Of a stretch of DNA of 58,681 nt, positions 45,811 through 53,456 are shown one piece after another. Within the stretch, counting starts at the first letter, position 1; every line of letters begins with the position of its first letter. The translations under genes were made by a program, and so were the position numbers. The notes below the pieces were generated by a model that did not search any database, was not told where the DNA came from, and saw only the letters and a program-made list of their open reading frames with translations. The DNA is from an uncultured Prevotella sp. (GTDB lineage: Bacteria; Bacteroidota; Bacteroidia; Bacteroidales; Bacteroidaceae): contig USRA01000004.1 in NCBI GenBank assembly GCA_900557035.1, forward strand, positions 1 through 58,681. Direction: 5' to 3'.

Positions 45811-48069
45811 TCAGTTCCGGTCGTCCTCCCATTCAGATGGCGATACGATGGAATCTGTGTTCATCTCGCCCATCTCTTTCTCTATCACGAACCAGCCGAT
45901 GCCTTTCGCCTTGCGGTGTCTTTCGAAACCCAGACGCAGCAGGGTACTTGCCAGGTTCTGCTGGTAGATATATCGGCTCAGGGCAGGACAGCCGCCTATG
46001 CGCTCCATAATCTCCGAAGAATAGCGGAACTTGATGAATCTGGCTTCCACGTCCTTGCCAGGCACACGGTAGTAGCGCAGAATCTGGTCCTCCATATAGT
46101 TGGAGATCATGAACATCTTGTTGTGCTCGCGCATCACCTCGATATCCTCGGTGGTGAGCCAGAATACCCAGCCATCCTCGTGCTTGCGCTGGCGCTCCAT
46201 CACCTCCTTACCCAGGGCCACAGCCTGGGCATATACGTGCTGGTAGTCGATGGGATGGTCTATCGGACTGTCGATCGACTCGATGAGCCAGGGTGAGTAG
46301 CGGCGGTTTTCTTCCTCGCTGATAATCTGCACGCTGTTGCTCGTGCCGCACATGGCAGCACGGTGGGGCAGCTCCGTGCGGTACTTGTCGTAAGGGCGGC
46401 GGATGGAGAAGAAGAGCTTCGTTACGCAGCTCTTGAAGGCACTCAGGTTCTTGCCGAAAGCCGTTTCAAACTCGTCGAGACACATCAGAGCCTTGCTCGC
46501 CATCGCCTCCATGAAGTCCTTGTCGGTATAGCTTGCCGTAGATTCATTGATGAAGTAATCGTGCAGCACCTTAGGCAGCAGCTTGTCGAAGAAGGTGGTC
46601 TTGAAGAGGCCGCCCTTGCCCACGAAGATAAGGATGGTCTGGCCTACCACGGTATCCGTTACCCAGGTCACCACCATGGCTACAAACCATTTCTTGAAGA
46701 AGTATCTGAACTCTTCCTGCGTATGGTGGGCACCATCCGTATTCGCAATGTGAATGCGGTCGGCGAGCATCTCAATGTAGTCAGTCTTCCCGTCCCATGC
46801 CGGGAGATCTGTGAGATAATCGAGCAGAGGATTGTACTTCTCGCTGAAGTCGCTGTTGATGAGGGAGTGGAGTCGGGGCAGCTGCGTCTGCAGTCCATCC
46901 TCTTCCATCTCTATCCAGAGAGAGTTCTCTATGTTGTCGTCCATGCGGGTCCAGCGGTGAATCTTACCCTTGAGCACGTCGCGGCTGCATACCTCGTAGT
47001 AGCCCGTCACCTCGTTGCGGTGGAACTTGTAGCGCATGCTGAGCCACTGCTTCAGCATCTTCATGGATGGCTTCTTGCCGTATGATTCGCCCTTGCGCAT
47101 AAACTGCCAGGTGCCTCGCTGCTCCTGGTGCTTGTATGCCTGCTTCATCACGCTCACCGTCTCAGGATACTGTGCGCTGAAATGCTGGTCGGCATAGTCG
47201 GTAGCCTCCTTCTGGTCGATGTCGTACTTTACGCAGGTAAGTCCGAAGTTATACACATAGTCGTTGTGGCGGCTAGGCTCGAACGCTTTTCCCCACGACT
47301 CCAGCAGCTTCTCTATCGATGCGGCAGCTTCGTCGATGGTAGGGATATGCTTGGCAAGGCTCACCATCTTCTGAGAAGGCTTTCTGCGTCGGCTGCTGCG
47401 GCGCTCATACTTCTCAGCCATCGACTTCTTGAAGTAGAGAGTCTTGATGTCCTTGGTGTCCAGTTCGAAGGGCTTTGAGTCCCAGCAGAAGTAGGCGGTA
47501 GGGTCGTGGGCAAGGCCGCACATGCGGGTGATGTCGCTGCACTTCTCATCGGCAGGCACGCCCAGCAGGATGGAGAAGTAGTCCATCGCCTTGCGCACCA
47601 TCACGTCGAAGAGTTCCACCGCCGTAACCTCCGGGTCATTAAACGGCTTGTAGCGGGCGAGGATTCTGAGTCCGTGACCGCTAGCCGTGACGTATCTCGC
47701 CATCACGTATGGGTCGTTGTCGGCCTTTGTGATCACCTCCTGCATCTTCTCGTCGGGAATCTTGTCGATATCCACGGCAAGCCAGTAGGTAGGCTTCAGG
47801 ATGTTAGCCACCTGCTTCCCCTGTCCGTCCATGAGCGCCGAGGCGGTGATGCCTGGCATCATGAGCTTGGTGTTGTCGGCGAGTGCCTTGCTGATAGGCA
47901 CCTGCTTGCGATAGAGTTCGGTGTGATTCTTGGTCATTTCATCGAACTTGATGATTCTTACTAGCTCATCCTTAGTGATAAGCTGATGACCTTCGCTCGA
48001 AGCGATGGTCCAGAAGAGAGAGGGCAGAACCTCTTCTACTTCCTCGCTGGTTGAATTGTTTGTGTTCAT
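45811..48069 (-). CDS. VirE-like protein: BT4734-type primase domain plus helicase
   Basis: This 752-residue protein has an N-terminal BT4734/BF3469 (VirE_N) domain that looks like a primase-polymerase: YWLAVDIDKIP near residues 91-101 with acidic metal ligands, and TASGHGLRIL near 126-135. After a linker rich in basic residues (about 225-245) comes a VirE/SF3-like helicase with Walker A VGKGGLFKTT near 482-491, and SKALMCLDEFETAFGKN as Walker B region. It heads a minus-strand cassette with DUF4248, HU-like and smalltalk genes. The composition suggests replication of a mobile or phage-related element, but no integrase is visible. Confidence 0.87.
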   Translation of the reverse strand: MNTNNSTSEEVEEVLPSLFWTIASSEGHQLITKDELVRIIKFDEMTKNHTELYRKQVPISKALADNTKLMMPGITASALMDGQGKQVANILKPTYWLAVDIDKIPDEKMQEVITKADNDPYVMARYVTASGHGLRILARYKPFNDPEVTAVELFDVMVRKAMDYFSILLGVPADEKCSDITRMCGLAHDPTAYFCWDSKPFELDTKDIKTLYFKKSMAEKYERRSSRRRKPSQKMVSLAKHIPTIDEAAASIEKLLESWGKAFEPSRHNDYVYNFGLTCVKYDIDQKEATDYADQHFSAQYPETVSVMKQAYKHQEQRGTWQFMRKGESYGKKPSMKMLKQWLSMRYKFHRNEVTGYYEVCSRDVLKGKIHRWTRMDDNIENSLWIEMEEDGLQTQLPRLHSLINSDFSEKYNPLLDYLTDLPAWDGKTDYIEMLADRIHIANTDGAHHTQEEFRYFFKKWFVAMVVTWVTDTVVGQTILIFVGKGGLFKTTFFDKLLPKVLHDYFINESTASYTDKDFMEAMASKALMCLDEFETAFGKNLSAFKSCVTKLFFSIRRPYDKYRTELPHRAAMCGTSNSVQIISEEENRRYSPWLIESIDSPIDHPIDYQHVYAQAVALGKEVMERQRKHEDGWVFWLTTEDIEVMREHNKMFMISNYMEDQILRYYRVPGKDVEARFIKFRYSSEIMERIGGCPALSRYIYQQNLASTLLRLGFERHRKAKGIGWFVIEKEMGEMNTDSIVSPSEWEDDRN

Positions 48070-48184
48070 GATCTTTTAATGTTTAAGAAATTTAATTTAT
48101 TTGCTTCTTATTTGCTTTCAGAGTCTTTTAGTCTCTAAGTCGTTTGATTGATTTTTAGACCAGACTGTTTATTGTTTACGGGGG

Positions 48185-48192
48185 CAAAGGTA
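48185..48192 (-). promoter_or_regulatory. -7 element of the VirE-like cassette
   Basis: The minus strand reads TACCTTTG, 116 nt upstream of the VirE-like start. No matching -33 element was found. Confidence 0.5.
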
Positions 48193-48344
48193 GATATAAG
48201 ATTTGAAGATATTTTTTCAGTACGTCAAAAATGGCGCATATTTACAAATTTTAAATTTTAAACAAGGAAAATGTTCTTTACGGACAAAGTAAATGAGATT
48301 GTTCAGGGGATCAAGGATTTCCAGGGCAAGTCTGAGGGGAAAAA

Positions 48345-48704
48345 ATGCTTCCTCATGAGTGTGTAGGTATTTTCATCGAGAAGTTCCACAAGTTTGTAAC
48401 CAAGGAGTATCACGATGATGAGTTCGAGAATACTCTTACAGAAGAGGAGAAGCATTGGCCCAAGCGCAAGGAGGAGATTACGGAGCGCTTTGCGATTCCG
48501 GTACATCTGCTGAAGAGTTACAAGGATCACGATGTTCATCTGGATGTTGACACATTCCTGCAGGTAAAGATGTGGGTGAAGTCCTATCTTCCTCATTATT
48601 TTGCGGGATCGGAGTACAAGAACTTCTCTCTATCAGAGAAGTCTGCCTTGCTGGCAGAGGCAGAGAAAGAGTTGAATCTCATTCTGAACCGCCTGTTGGA
48701 TTAA
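48345..48704 (+). CDS. hypothetical protein, possibly missing its N-terminus by frameshift
   Basis: The 119-residue product is charged and helical (FIEKFHKFVTKEYHDDEFEN; KRKEEITERFAIP; LLAEAEKELNLILN). I do not recognise its family. A second frame starts at a well-placed ATG at 48271, reads MFFTDKVNEIVQGIKD and ends at 48365, overlapping this frame. One extra A in the run of six (48340-48345) would join both into a protein of about 144 residues. The gene stands alone between two other units. Confidence 0.6.
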   Translation: MLPHECVGIFIEKFHKFVTKEYHDDEFENTLTEEEKHWPKRKEEITERFAIPVHLLKSYKDHDVHLDVDTFLQVKMWVKSYLPHYFAGSEYKNFSLSEKSALLAEAEKELNLILNRLLD

Positions 48705-48976
48705 CGGAGATTCAGTGAAGTGTACCCTATATATCCGGAAAACCAGTATTTTCAAGTGTTAAAAACGCAACGTAATTATCTGTAAATCCTTTCTTTACAT
48801 CTTTTGTACGTGCTGTCTATACAAAGTTACAGTTATATAGGGTACATCTCCCTGCCGCCCAGCTCCCAGAAAAAATCAGTGGGAATAAGAAAGATAAGAA
48901 CGTAAAAGTCTCTTAAAATTTTTGATTTATCAAAAATAATATGTATTTTTGCCGGATAATTGAATAAAATAGCAGA
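48705..48976. other. intergenic region before the lone AAA ATPase
   Basis: A 272-bp gap of low GC. The only clear element is the promoter at 48921-48951. A short repeat GTGTACCCTATATA / TATATAGGGTACA (48719-48732 and 48834-48846) forms an inverted pair about 100 bp apart, function unknown. Confidence 0.6.
48921..48951 (+). promoter_or_regulatory. promoter of the lone AAA ATPase
   Basis: TTTG (48921-48924) and TATTTTTG (48944-48951) are separated by 19 bp. The ATG at 48977 follows after about 20 nt. Confidence 0.72.
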
Positions 48977-50149
48977 ATGGCAATGACAAAATTGAAGGTA
49001 GAGAATTTTGGTCCCATCAAGTCAGTTGATGTAAGTTTAGGTGACTTGAATATATTGATAGGTCCTCAAGCAAGTGGAAAAAGCTTGTTTTTGGAGCTGT
49101 TCAAGTTAGTTATGGATAAAAATAATATTATCGAGACTTTACGAAAGTATAATTATATATTATCAAAGACAGATGTGGAACCTCTCTTGGATTATTATTT
49201 TGGAGAGGGGTTGCATACGTTGTTCAGTGAAGATACAAAAATAGAAGTATCAGATAAGAAATTTGCAATCACGGATTTATTGAAGCCATCGAAGGGCAAG
49301 CAGAATACCAAAGAATCCGTCTTTTATGTTCCAGCTCAACGAATTTTAGGAATATCAGATGGTCGCCCGAAGAATTTTATGGAGTTTGATGGATCTGCTC
49401 CATTTGTCTTGAAAAACTTCAGTGAAACGCTGCGTGTGTTCATACAGAGTGGCTTAGGTAATCCTGATGTGATATTCCCGATGCGTAATCGTCTGAAGGG
49501 TGTGGTGAAGAATTCTATAGACGAATCCGTTTTTCATGGCGCAAAAGTTGTTATTGACCAAAGTTCAGGTCAAAGAAAGATGAAGCTGAATATTAACAAT
49601 GTCAGTCTTCCATTTATGACATGGAGTGCGGGTCAGAAGGAGTTCATGCCTCTTCTGCTGGCAATGTATTGTCTCTCAGGACCTCCAACATCAGTAATCA
49701 ATAAGAAAGATTACAAGTGGGTAATCATTGAGGAGCCGGAAATGGGATTGCATCCCCGTGCCATCCAGACCGTTATTTGGGAAATCATAGAATTGATGCA
49801 GGCGGGATATAAGGTAATAGTATCCACTCATTCTCCTACGTTGTTGGAGTTTGCCTGGGTATTTGAGTCTCTCAAGAATTTGCCTGCGGAACATTTTAAG
49901 AGGGCTCTTAGTGAATTATTCGATATAGATAAGAAATCTACAGCCGTTCAGGTAATGAATGGATTGCAGGAAAAGGAGTTGAAGACATATTTTTTCTCAT
50001 CAGATGGAGGTGGAGTAACCTCTACCGACATTTCCTCTTTGGATGTTGAAAATAACAATCAGTTGATTGCGGAATGGGGAGGCTTGGCTGCCTTCTCAGG
50101 CAAGGCTTCGGAAGTAGTAGGAAAGTATTATCAGGAACCGGAAATGTGA
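48977..50149 (+). CDS. AAA family (OLD/RecF-like) ATPase
   Basis: This 390-residue ABC/RecF-like ATPase has an N-terminal LKVENFGPIKSVDVSLGDLN strand pair and Walker A IGPQASGKS near residues 28-36. The signature-like WSAGQKEF is near 216-223, Walker B WVIIEEPEMGLHP near 248-260, and the switch His in VSTHSPTLLE near 284-293. There is no fused TOPRIM nuclease, so an effector partner is expected. A possible truncated partner ORF starts 4 nt downstream (50154). A role in phage defence is inferred from the family and from the other defence genes nearby. Confidence 0.82.
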   Translation: MAMTKLKVENFGPIKSVDVSLGDLNILIGPQASGKSLFLELFKLVMDKNNIIETLRKYNYILSKTDVEPLLDYYFGEGLHTLFSEDTKIEVSDKKFAITDLLKPSKGKQNTKESVFYVPAQRILGISDGRPKNFMEFDGSAPFVLKNFSETLRVFIQSGLGNPDVIFPMRNRLKGVVKNSIDESVFHGAKVVIDQSSGQRKMKLNINNVSLPFMTWSAGQKEFMPLLLAMYCLSGPPTSVINKKDYKWVIIEEPEMGLHPRAIQTVIWEIIELMQAGYKVIVSTHSPTLLEFAWVFESLKNLPAEHFKRALSELFDIDKKSTAVQVMNGLQEKELKTYFFSSDGGGVTSTDISSLDVENNNQLIAEWGGLAAFSGKASEVVGKYYQEPEM

Positions 50150-50153
50150 GAAG

Positions 50154-50297
50154 ATGAAGAAAAGGAATGTAAAATCAGGCGCGATCATTTGCATTATTGG
50201 ATTCCATCCGGCAAGGTATGCATATCAAAGACTTCACCGCAGTATAGGAGTTTGGCAAAGCATAAGCTTCAGATTACGTCCTCTCCTTTCGTCCTGA
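50154..50297 (+). pseudogene. possible truncated partner gene of the AAA ATPase
   Basis: A 47-codon frame starts 4 nt after the ATPase stop (MKKRNVKSGAIICIIGF). Tight spacing suggests a second gene of an operon, but the product is short and matches nothing I know. It may be the remains of an effector gene or a chance frame. The following sequence leads directly into another promoter. Confidence 0.3.
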
Positions 50298-50317
50298 AAT
50301 AGCTCAGATATTTCCCT

Positions 50318-50325
50318 TATATTTG
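50318..50325 (+). promoter_or_regulatory. -7 element of the small ORF
   Basis: TATATTTG, with transcript start expected near 50332. It supports an independent short gene at 50358-50558. Confidence 0.5.
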
Positions 50326-50357
50326 CAGGTAAATTATTAATGATAGGAGATAGGATT

Positions 50358-50558
50358 ATGAACAAAGTATTGATAAATAGTAATATACATGATGGGGCAG
50401 CATCGATTGCCAAGCCATCCACTCCAAAATTCACGGAAACCACCGAGTTCAAAGAAGCTTTGGCATATGTCGAGACAATGGTGTCTAAAGGTGGTAAGCC
50501 AGTACCAGCCGATGCGGATGGTTGGGATGCCTTGGTGGAGATGAAGTATGCTCTATGA
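50358..50558 (+). CDS. small hypothetical protein
   Basis: This acidic 66-residue protein begins MNKVLINSNIHDGAAS and ends DALVEMKYAL. An in-frame ATG at 50340 would add six residues, but the purine-rich TAGGAGATAGGATT lies just before 50358. It has its own -7 element. I cannot name the family; size, charge and position among defence genes would suit an antitoxin or a regulator, but there is no motif for this. Confidence 0.5.
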   Translation: MNKVLINSNIHDGAASIAKPSTPKFTETTEFKEALAYVETMVSKGGKPVPADADGWDALVEMKYAL

Positions 50559-50564
50559 AAATAA

Positions 50565-50760
50565 ATCTGCGTAATCTAGACCGAATAGGTCTCATCTGCG
50601 TATAAGAAATAGTAGTAGGATAAATCTGCGTAATCTGACCGATAGGTCAAAAAAATCTGTGTTCATCCGTGAAATCTGCGTGACTTTATTCAAAGACCGG
50701 ACAGGTCTCAGAAAATCTGTGTTCATCTGTGAGATCTGTGGGACCTCTACGGTGAGGTAG
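50565..50760. repeat. mosaic of mini-hairpins and 'AATCTGTG' words
   Basis: Four 5-bp stems with 4-6 nt loops occur in series: AGACC/GGTCT (50578-50592), TGACC/GGTCA (50636-50649), AGACC/GGTCT (50694-50708) and ACCTC/GAGGT (50733-50748). Between them are variants of AAATCTGCGTAATCTG and AATCTGTGTTCATCTGTG. No ORF is present. Similar words and hairpins appear at 39160-39290. Confidence 0.75.
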
Positions 50761-50762
50761 AA

Positions 50763-50951
50763 AAAATCAAATTCAGACTAATTTTACTCAATCAATATCC
50801 AGGTAAGAATACCCTAAAAACGATTCTTATCTGGTAAGGACTCTATGTCCTAAATTTCCGAACCGAACCAATTATATTGTTAGAAATAACAAAAAAATAT
50901 ATATAACGAGAAGTAGCTTAGTAGTGTGGGCGCTACATAATCACCCACAAC
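50763..50951 (+). repeat. 189-bp direct repeat, copy 1
   Basis: It is identical to 53257-53445 except for seven substitutions and no indels; the last 105 bp are identical. Elements in order: a 12-bp stem-loop (CCAGGTAAGAAT with ATTCTTATCTGG) whose loop differs between copies at three places, a small AGGAC/GTCCT stem, an A/T-rich tract, and interleaved stems GTAGC/GCTAC and TGTGGG/CCCACA which could form a pseudoknot. A sequence-specific hairpin follows (50953-51003), then a ugd stump. Confidence 0.92.
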
Positions 50952-50952
50952 T

Positions 50953-51003
50953 CATCCTGCAGTTCTCTTTCGGAAACTGACCCACCGAAAGAGGCTCAGG
51001 ATG
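50953..51003 (+). other. long hairpin following repeat copy 1
   Basis: The outer stem CATCCTG (50953-50959) pairs with CAGGATG (50997-51003). The inner stem CTCTTTCGG (50965-50973) pairs with CCGAAAGAG (50985-50993). It is not related in sequence to the hairpin after copy 2, yet occupies the same position. Confidence 0.8.
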
Positions 51004-51027
51004 CTTATTATTCAAGAACTTAAAACA

Positions 51028-51135
51028 ATGCGTAATTTTAATCAATTAAAAATTGCCGTAGCCGGAACCGGTTACGTAGGACTCAGTATTGCTACGCTTT
51101 TATCACAGCACCACGATATCTTCCAACGGGATTAG
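51028..51135 (+). pseudogene. N-terminal stump of UDP-glucose 6-dehydrogenase
   Basis: The 35 codons start MRNFNQLKIAVAGTGYVGLS, the Rossmann GxGYVGL nucleotide-binding motif of UDP-glucose/GDP-mannose dehydrogenases, and continue IATLLSQHHD before unrelated codons and a stop. A full gene would have about 390-440 codons. It is a capsule-locus gene cut off just after its first helix. The breakpoint marks the left border of the inserted RloAB cassette. Confidence 0.85.
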
Positions 51136-51210
51136 GAGGTGCCGCAGAGAACTATATATGTTAAATCATGGTTAAAATGTAGTATGTTTACGAAAATTAT
51201 AGGTTGATTC

Positions 51211-51241
51211 TTGCAAATGAAAAAAACAATTTGTATTTTTG
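51211..51241 (+). promoter_or_regulatory. promoter of the RloA-like/RloB pair
   Basis: TTG (51211-51213) and TATTTTTG (51234-51241) are separated by 20 bp. The start codon at 51282 follows after about 35 nt. Confidence 0.72.
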
Positions 51242-51281
51242 CAATCAAATTACAATAATTATATAAATATATATAGATATT

Positions 51282-52562
51282 ATGATAAGAGATTTCTGGG
51301 TAAAAAATTATCTTTCTATTCGAGATAAACAGGAGTTGAATTTCTTGGCAAAGGAGTCTTCTTCGGAACTTGTTACAGAGGTCGCCGAAGGAACTTTCTT
51401 GTACAAGTTAGGAATTCTGTATGGCTCAAATGCTTCCGGAAAATCAAATATGCTGATTGCTTTGAATGAAGTATTTCGTTTGTTGGTTCTACCCAAATCA
51501 GATGCTACTCAAAGAATAAACGGAAGCATTCCTTTCATGCTCTCCAAGGATGATCCAACCGAAATGCACGTTTCGTTTTATGCCAATGGTGTCCGATACG
51601 ACTATGATGTAGCATTCAATGACAAGTACATATTGAGCGAAGCACTTTATTATTATCCTAACAAATCAAAGTCGTTGTTTTATGAACGCACATTTGTAGG
51701 AGATAACGTTCAGGCTGAGATCAAGTTTGGCCCAAGTCTCAGGCTGCAGGTAAAAACGCAAGAGAGCATCCGTGAGAACACATTGAATAATCATAGCGTT
51801 TTGTCTGTTTGTAGGAAAGCTGCCTTGAAAGAAGATATTGATCCATTCAATATTCTTCATGGCTGGATCATGGAGAACTATCACGATGTTGACGGTGACG
51901 GCGAAAAGGGGATCGTGGAAATCCTAAAGGATGCTTATGCAAATTCTAAAAAGCGTAAGTTCTACAACATCATGCTTCAAAAGGCAGATTTGAACATCTT
52001 GGAATATAAGCCTATCGTAGAAGATCGGATTGTGCCTAATGAGTTCCGTCAACGTATCCTCATGGAAAATATTCCAGAAGAAATGAAAGGAGCTCTGCTT
52101 CAATCCACCTCCGATTCCGTGGCATTTGTCAATCACTCTACAAATGGAGATTTTGACATTCCGCTCAGATGGCAGTCAAAGGGTACTCAAAAATATATAC
52201 GTATTTTGGAGGCATTATATGATATGATAACAACTTCTCATGTGTATTTTCTTGATGAATTAGGTGAGGATTTACATAATGACCTGTTATATTACTATCT
52301 CAATGTCTTTATCTTTAACTCCGAAAAATCGCAATTGATTATCACCAGTCAAGAAACGACCCTGCTTTCTCAAGACCTTATCAATGAAAATAGAGGCGTT
52401 GTGTGGTTTGTGGAGAAAAATAAAGAGACCGCATCTTCCGAGTATTCTCGTGGCGATTCTTTCGGGTTGCACAAGAATCTGTCTCTTTATAATTCTTATC
52501 GCATCGGACGTTTGGGGGCAAAGCCCGAATTAGGTAGTATCTTTATAAATCTGGAGGATTGA
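51282..52562 (+). CDS. AAA-15/21 family ATPase (RloA/AbiLi-like)
   Basis: This 426-residue ABC-type ATPase has an N-terminal FWVKNYLSIRDKQELNFL strand pair, Walker A YGSNASGKSNML near residues 48-59, and the C-terminal VYFLDELGEDLHND as Walker B with D-loop near 325-338, then IITSQETTLL near 356-365. The gene is followed 1 nt later by a RloB-domain gene. This arrangement of an ATPase with a TOPRIM-like partner is shared by AbiL and conceptually by PARIS (AriA/AriB) and OLD systems. These defend against phages by triggering a toxic nuclease. The specific trigger is unknown. Confidence 0.85.
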   Translation: MIRDFWVKNYLSIRDKQELNFLAKESSSELVTEVAEGTFLYKLGILYGSNASGKSNMLIALNEVFRLLVLPKSDATQRINGSIPFMLSKDDPTEMHVSFYANGVRYDYDVAFNDKYILSEALYYYPNKSKSLFYERTFVGDNVQAEIKFGPSLRLQVKTQESIRENTLNNHSVLSVCRKAALKEDIDPFNILHGWIMENYHDVDGDGEKGIVEILKDAYANSKKRKFYNIMLQKADLNILEYKPIVEDRIVPNEFRQRILMENIPEEMKGALLQSTSDSVAFVNHSTNGDFDIPLRWQSKGTQKYIRILEALYDMITTSHVYFLDELGEDLHNDLLYYYLNVFIFNSEKSQLIITSQETTLLSQDLINENRGVVWFVEKNKETASSEYSRGDSFGLHKNLSLYNSYRIGRLGAKPELGSIFINLED

Positions 52563-52563
52563 T

Positions 52564-53175
52564 ATGGGCAAGTTACGACAAACAGCACTTATCTTGGGTG
52601 AAGGACCTACGGAATTTTTCTATTTCAAATCCTTATGCGATGTGTTCAAACGCTTGACTATCAAGCCCGACTATCCCAAGCATACAAGTATCAAGGAACT
52701 TGATTTGAAAATATCTGAGGGGGTGGCGATGGGATACAACCACATATTCTGCATAATTGATATGGACACGAAAGATGTAGAACCAGAGCGTTCTCAATAT
52801 CAAAGATTAAAGACAAAATATGCCAAGCCCATCAATAAACCCAAGAAAGGCATATACTGTAAGGTTGAGTTCTTTGAGACCCACCGCTGTACGGAACTGT
52901 TCTTTCTCTACTATTTTCGATACACATCCCGTCCATACGATACGCAAGAACCATTGCTCAAGGATTTGAACCAATGTGTGGAATACAGGAAAAGCATCTC
53001 CTTCTTCAGCAAATCCAAAGGCTTACACTCCTACTTTGAACGCAACGGGGGAAGCCTTGAAAAAGCTATTGCAAATGCCTCTCGTTCTATGGATGAAGTA
53101 CAAAAGGAAGGTAGGGATTATACTTTCTCGGAGCTTGGTAGGTTGATGAAAAGACTGACAACACTCTCAGAATAA
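52564..53175 (+). CDS. RloB domain protein (AbiLii-like effector)
   Basis: This 203-residue protein has the RloB fold, a TOPRIM relative. ILGEGPTEFFYFKSLC near residues 9-24 carries the catalytic-type Glu, and IFCIIDMDTKD near 61-71 carries the D-x-D pair. The later HRCTELFFLYYFRYT near 107-121 is a conserved RloB block. It is probably the nuclease-like effector held inactive by the ATPase encoded 1 nt upstream. Activity is inferred from family, not shown. The unit is bracketed by the 189-bp repeats. Confidence 0.85.
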   Translation: MGKLRQTALILGEGPTEFFYFKSLCDVFKRLTIKPDYPKHTSIKELDLKISEGVAMGYNHIFCIIDMDTKDVEPERSQYQRLKTKYAKPINKPKKGIYCKVEFFETHRCTELFFLYYFRYTSRPYDTQEPLLKDLNQCVEYRKSISFFSKSKGLHSYFERNGGSLEKAIANASRSMDEVQKEGRDYTFSELGRLMKRLTTLSE

Positions 53176-53200
53176 ATACAAATAAGTCATAGAGCCAAGC

Positions 53201-53223
53201 CATCATTGCCAACCGCAATGATG
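53201..53223. other. hairpin after the RloB gene
   Basis: A 9-bp perfect stem CATCATTGC (53201-53209) pairs with GCAATGATG (53215-53223), loop CAACC. No T-run follows, so it is a weak terminator candidate. Repeat copy 2 begins 33 bp later. Confidence 0.45.
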
Positions 53224-53256
53224 CTTGTCTCGACGATGTACAAAGTAAAGTATAAT

Positions 53257-53445
53257 AAAATCAAATTCAGACAAGTTTTACTCAATCAATATCCAGGTAA
53301 GAATCCCCTCAAAGCGATTCTTATCTGGCAGGGACTCTATGTCCTAAATTTCCGAACCGAACCAATTATATTGTTAGAAATAACAAAAAAATATATATAA
53401 CGAGAAGTAGCTTAGTAGTGTGGGCGCTACATAATCACCCACAAC
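53257..53445 (+). repeat. 189-bp direct repeat, copy 2
   Basis: Same orientation and length as 50763-50951, with about 96% identity. Differences lie in the first 85 bp, three of them in the loop of the conserved stem-loop. A short frame crosses it (53206-53400) but its codons are mostly repeat sequence, so I do not call it a gene. A strong hairpin unrelated to that of copy 1 follows, then the KAP gene. Confidence 0.92.
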
Positions 53446-53456
53446 ACATCTGATAG

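Noticed and set aside
53206..53400. 64-codon frame crossing repeat copy 2
   Set aside because: Most codons are repeat sequence; copy 1 does not keep an equivalent start, and substitutions do not follow codon patterns.
50763..53445. Composite transposon with insertion sequences at both ends
   Set aside because: The 189-bp repeats carry no transposase frame and no terminal inverted repeats, and they lie in the same orientation.
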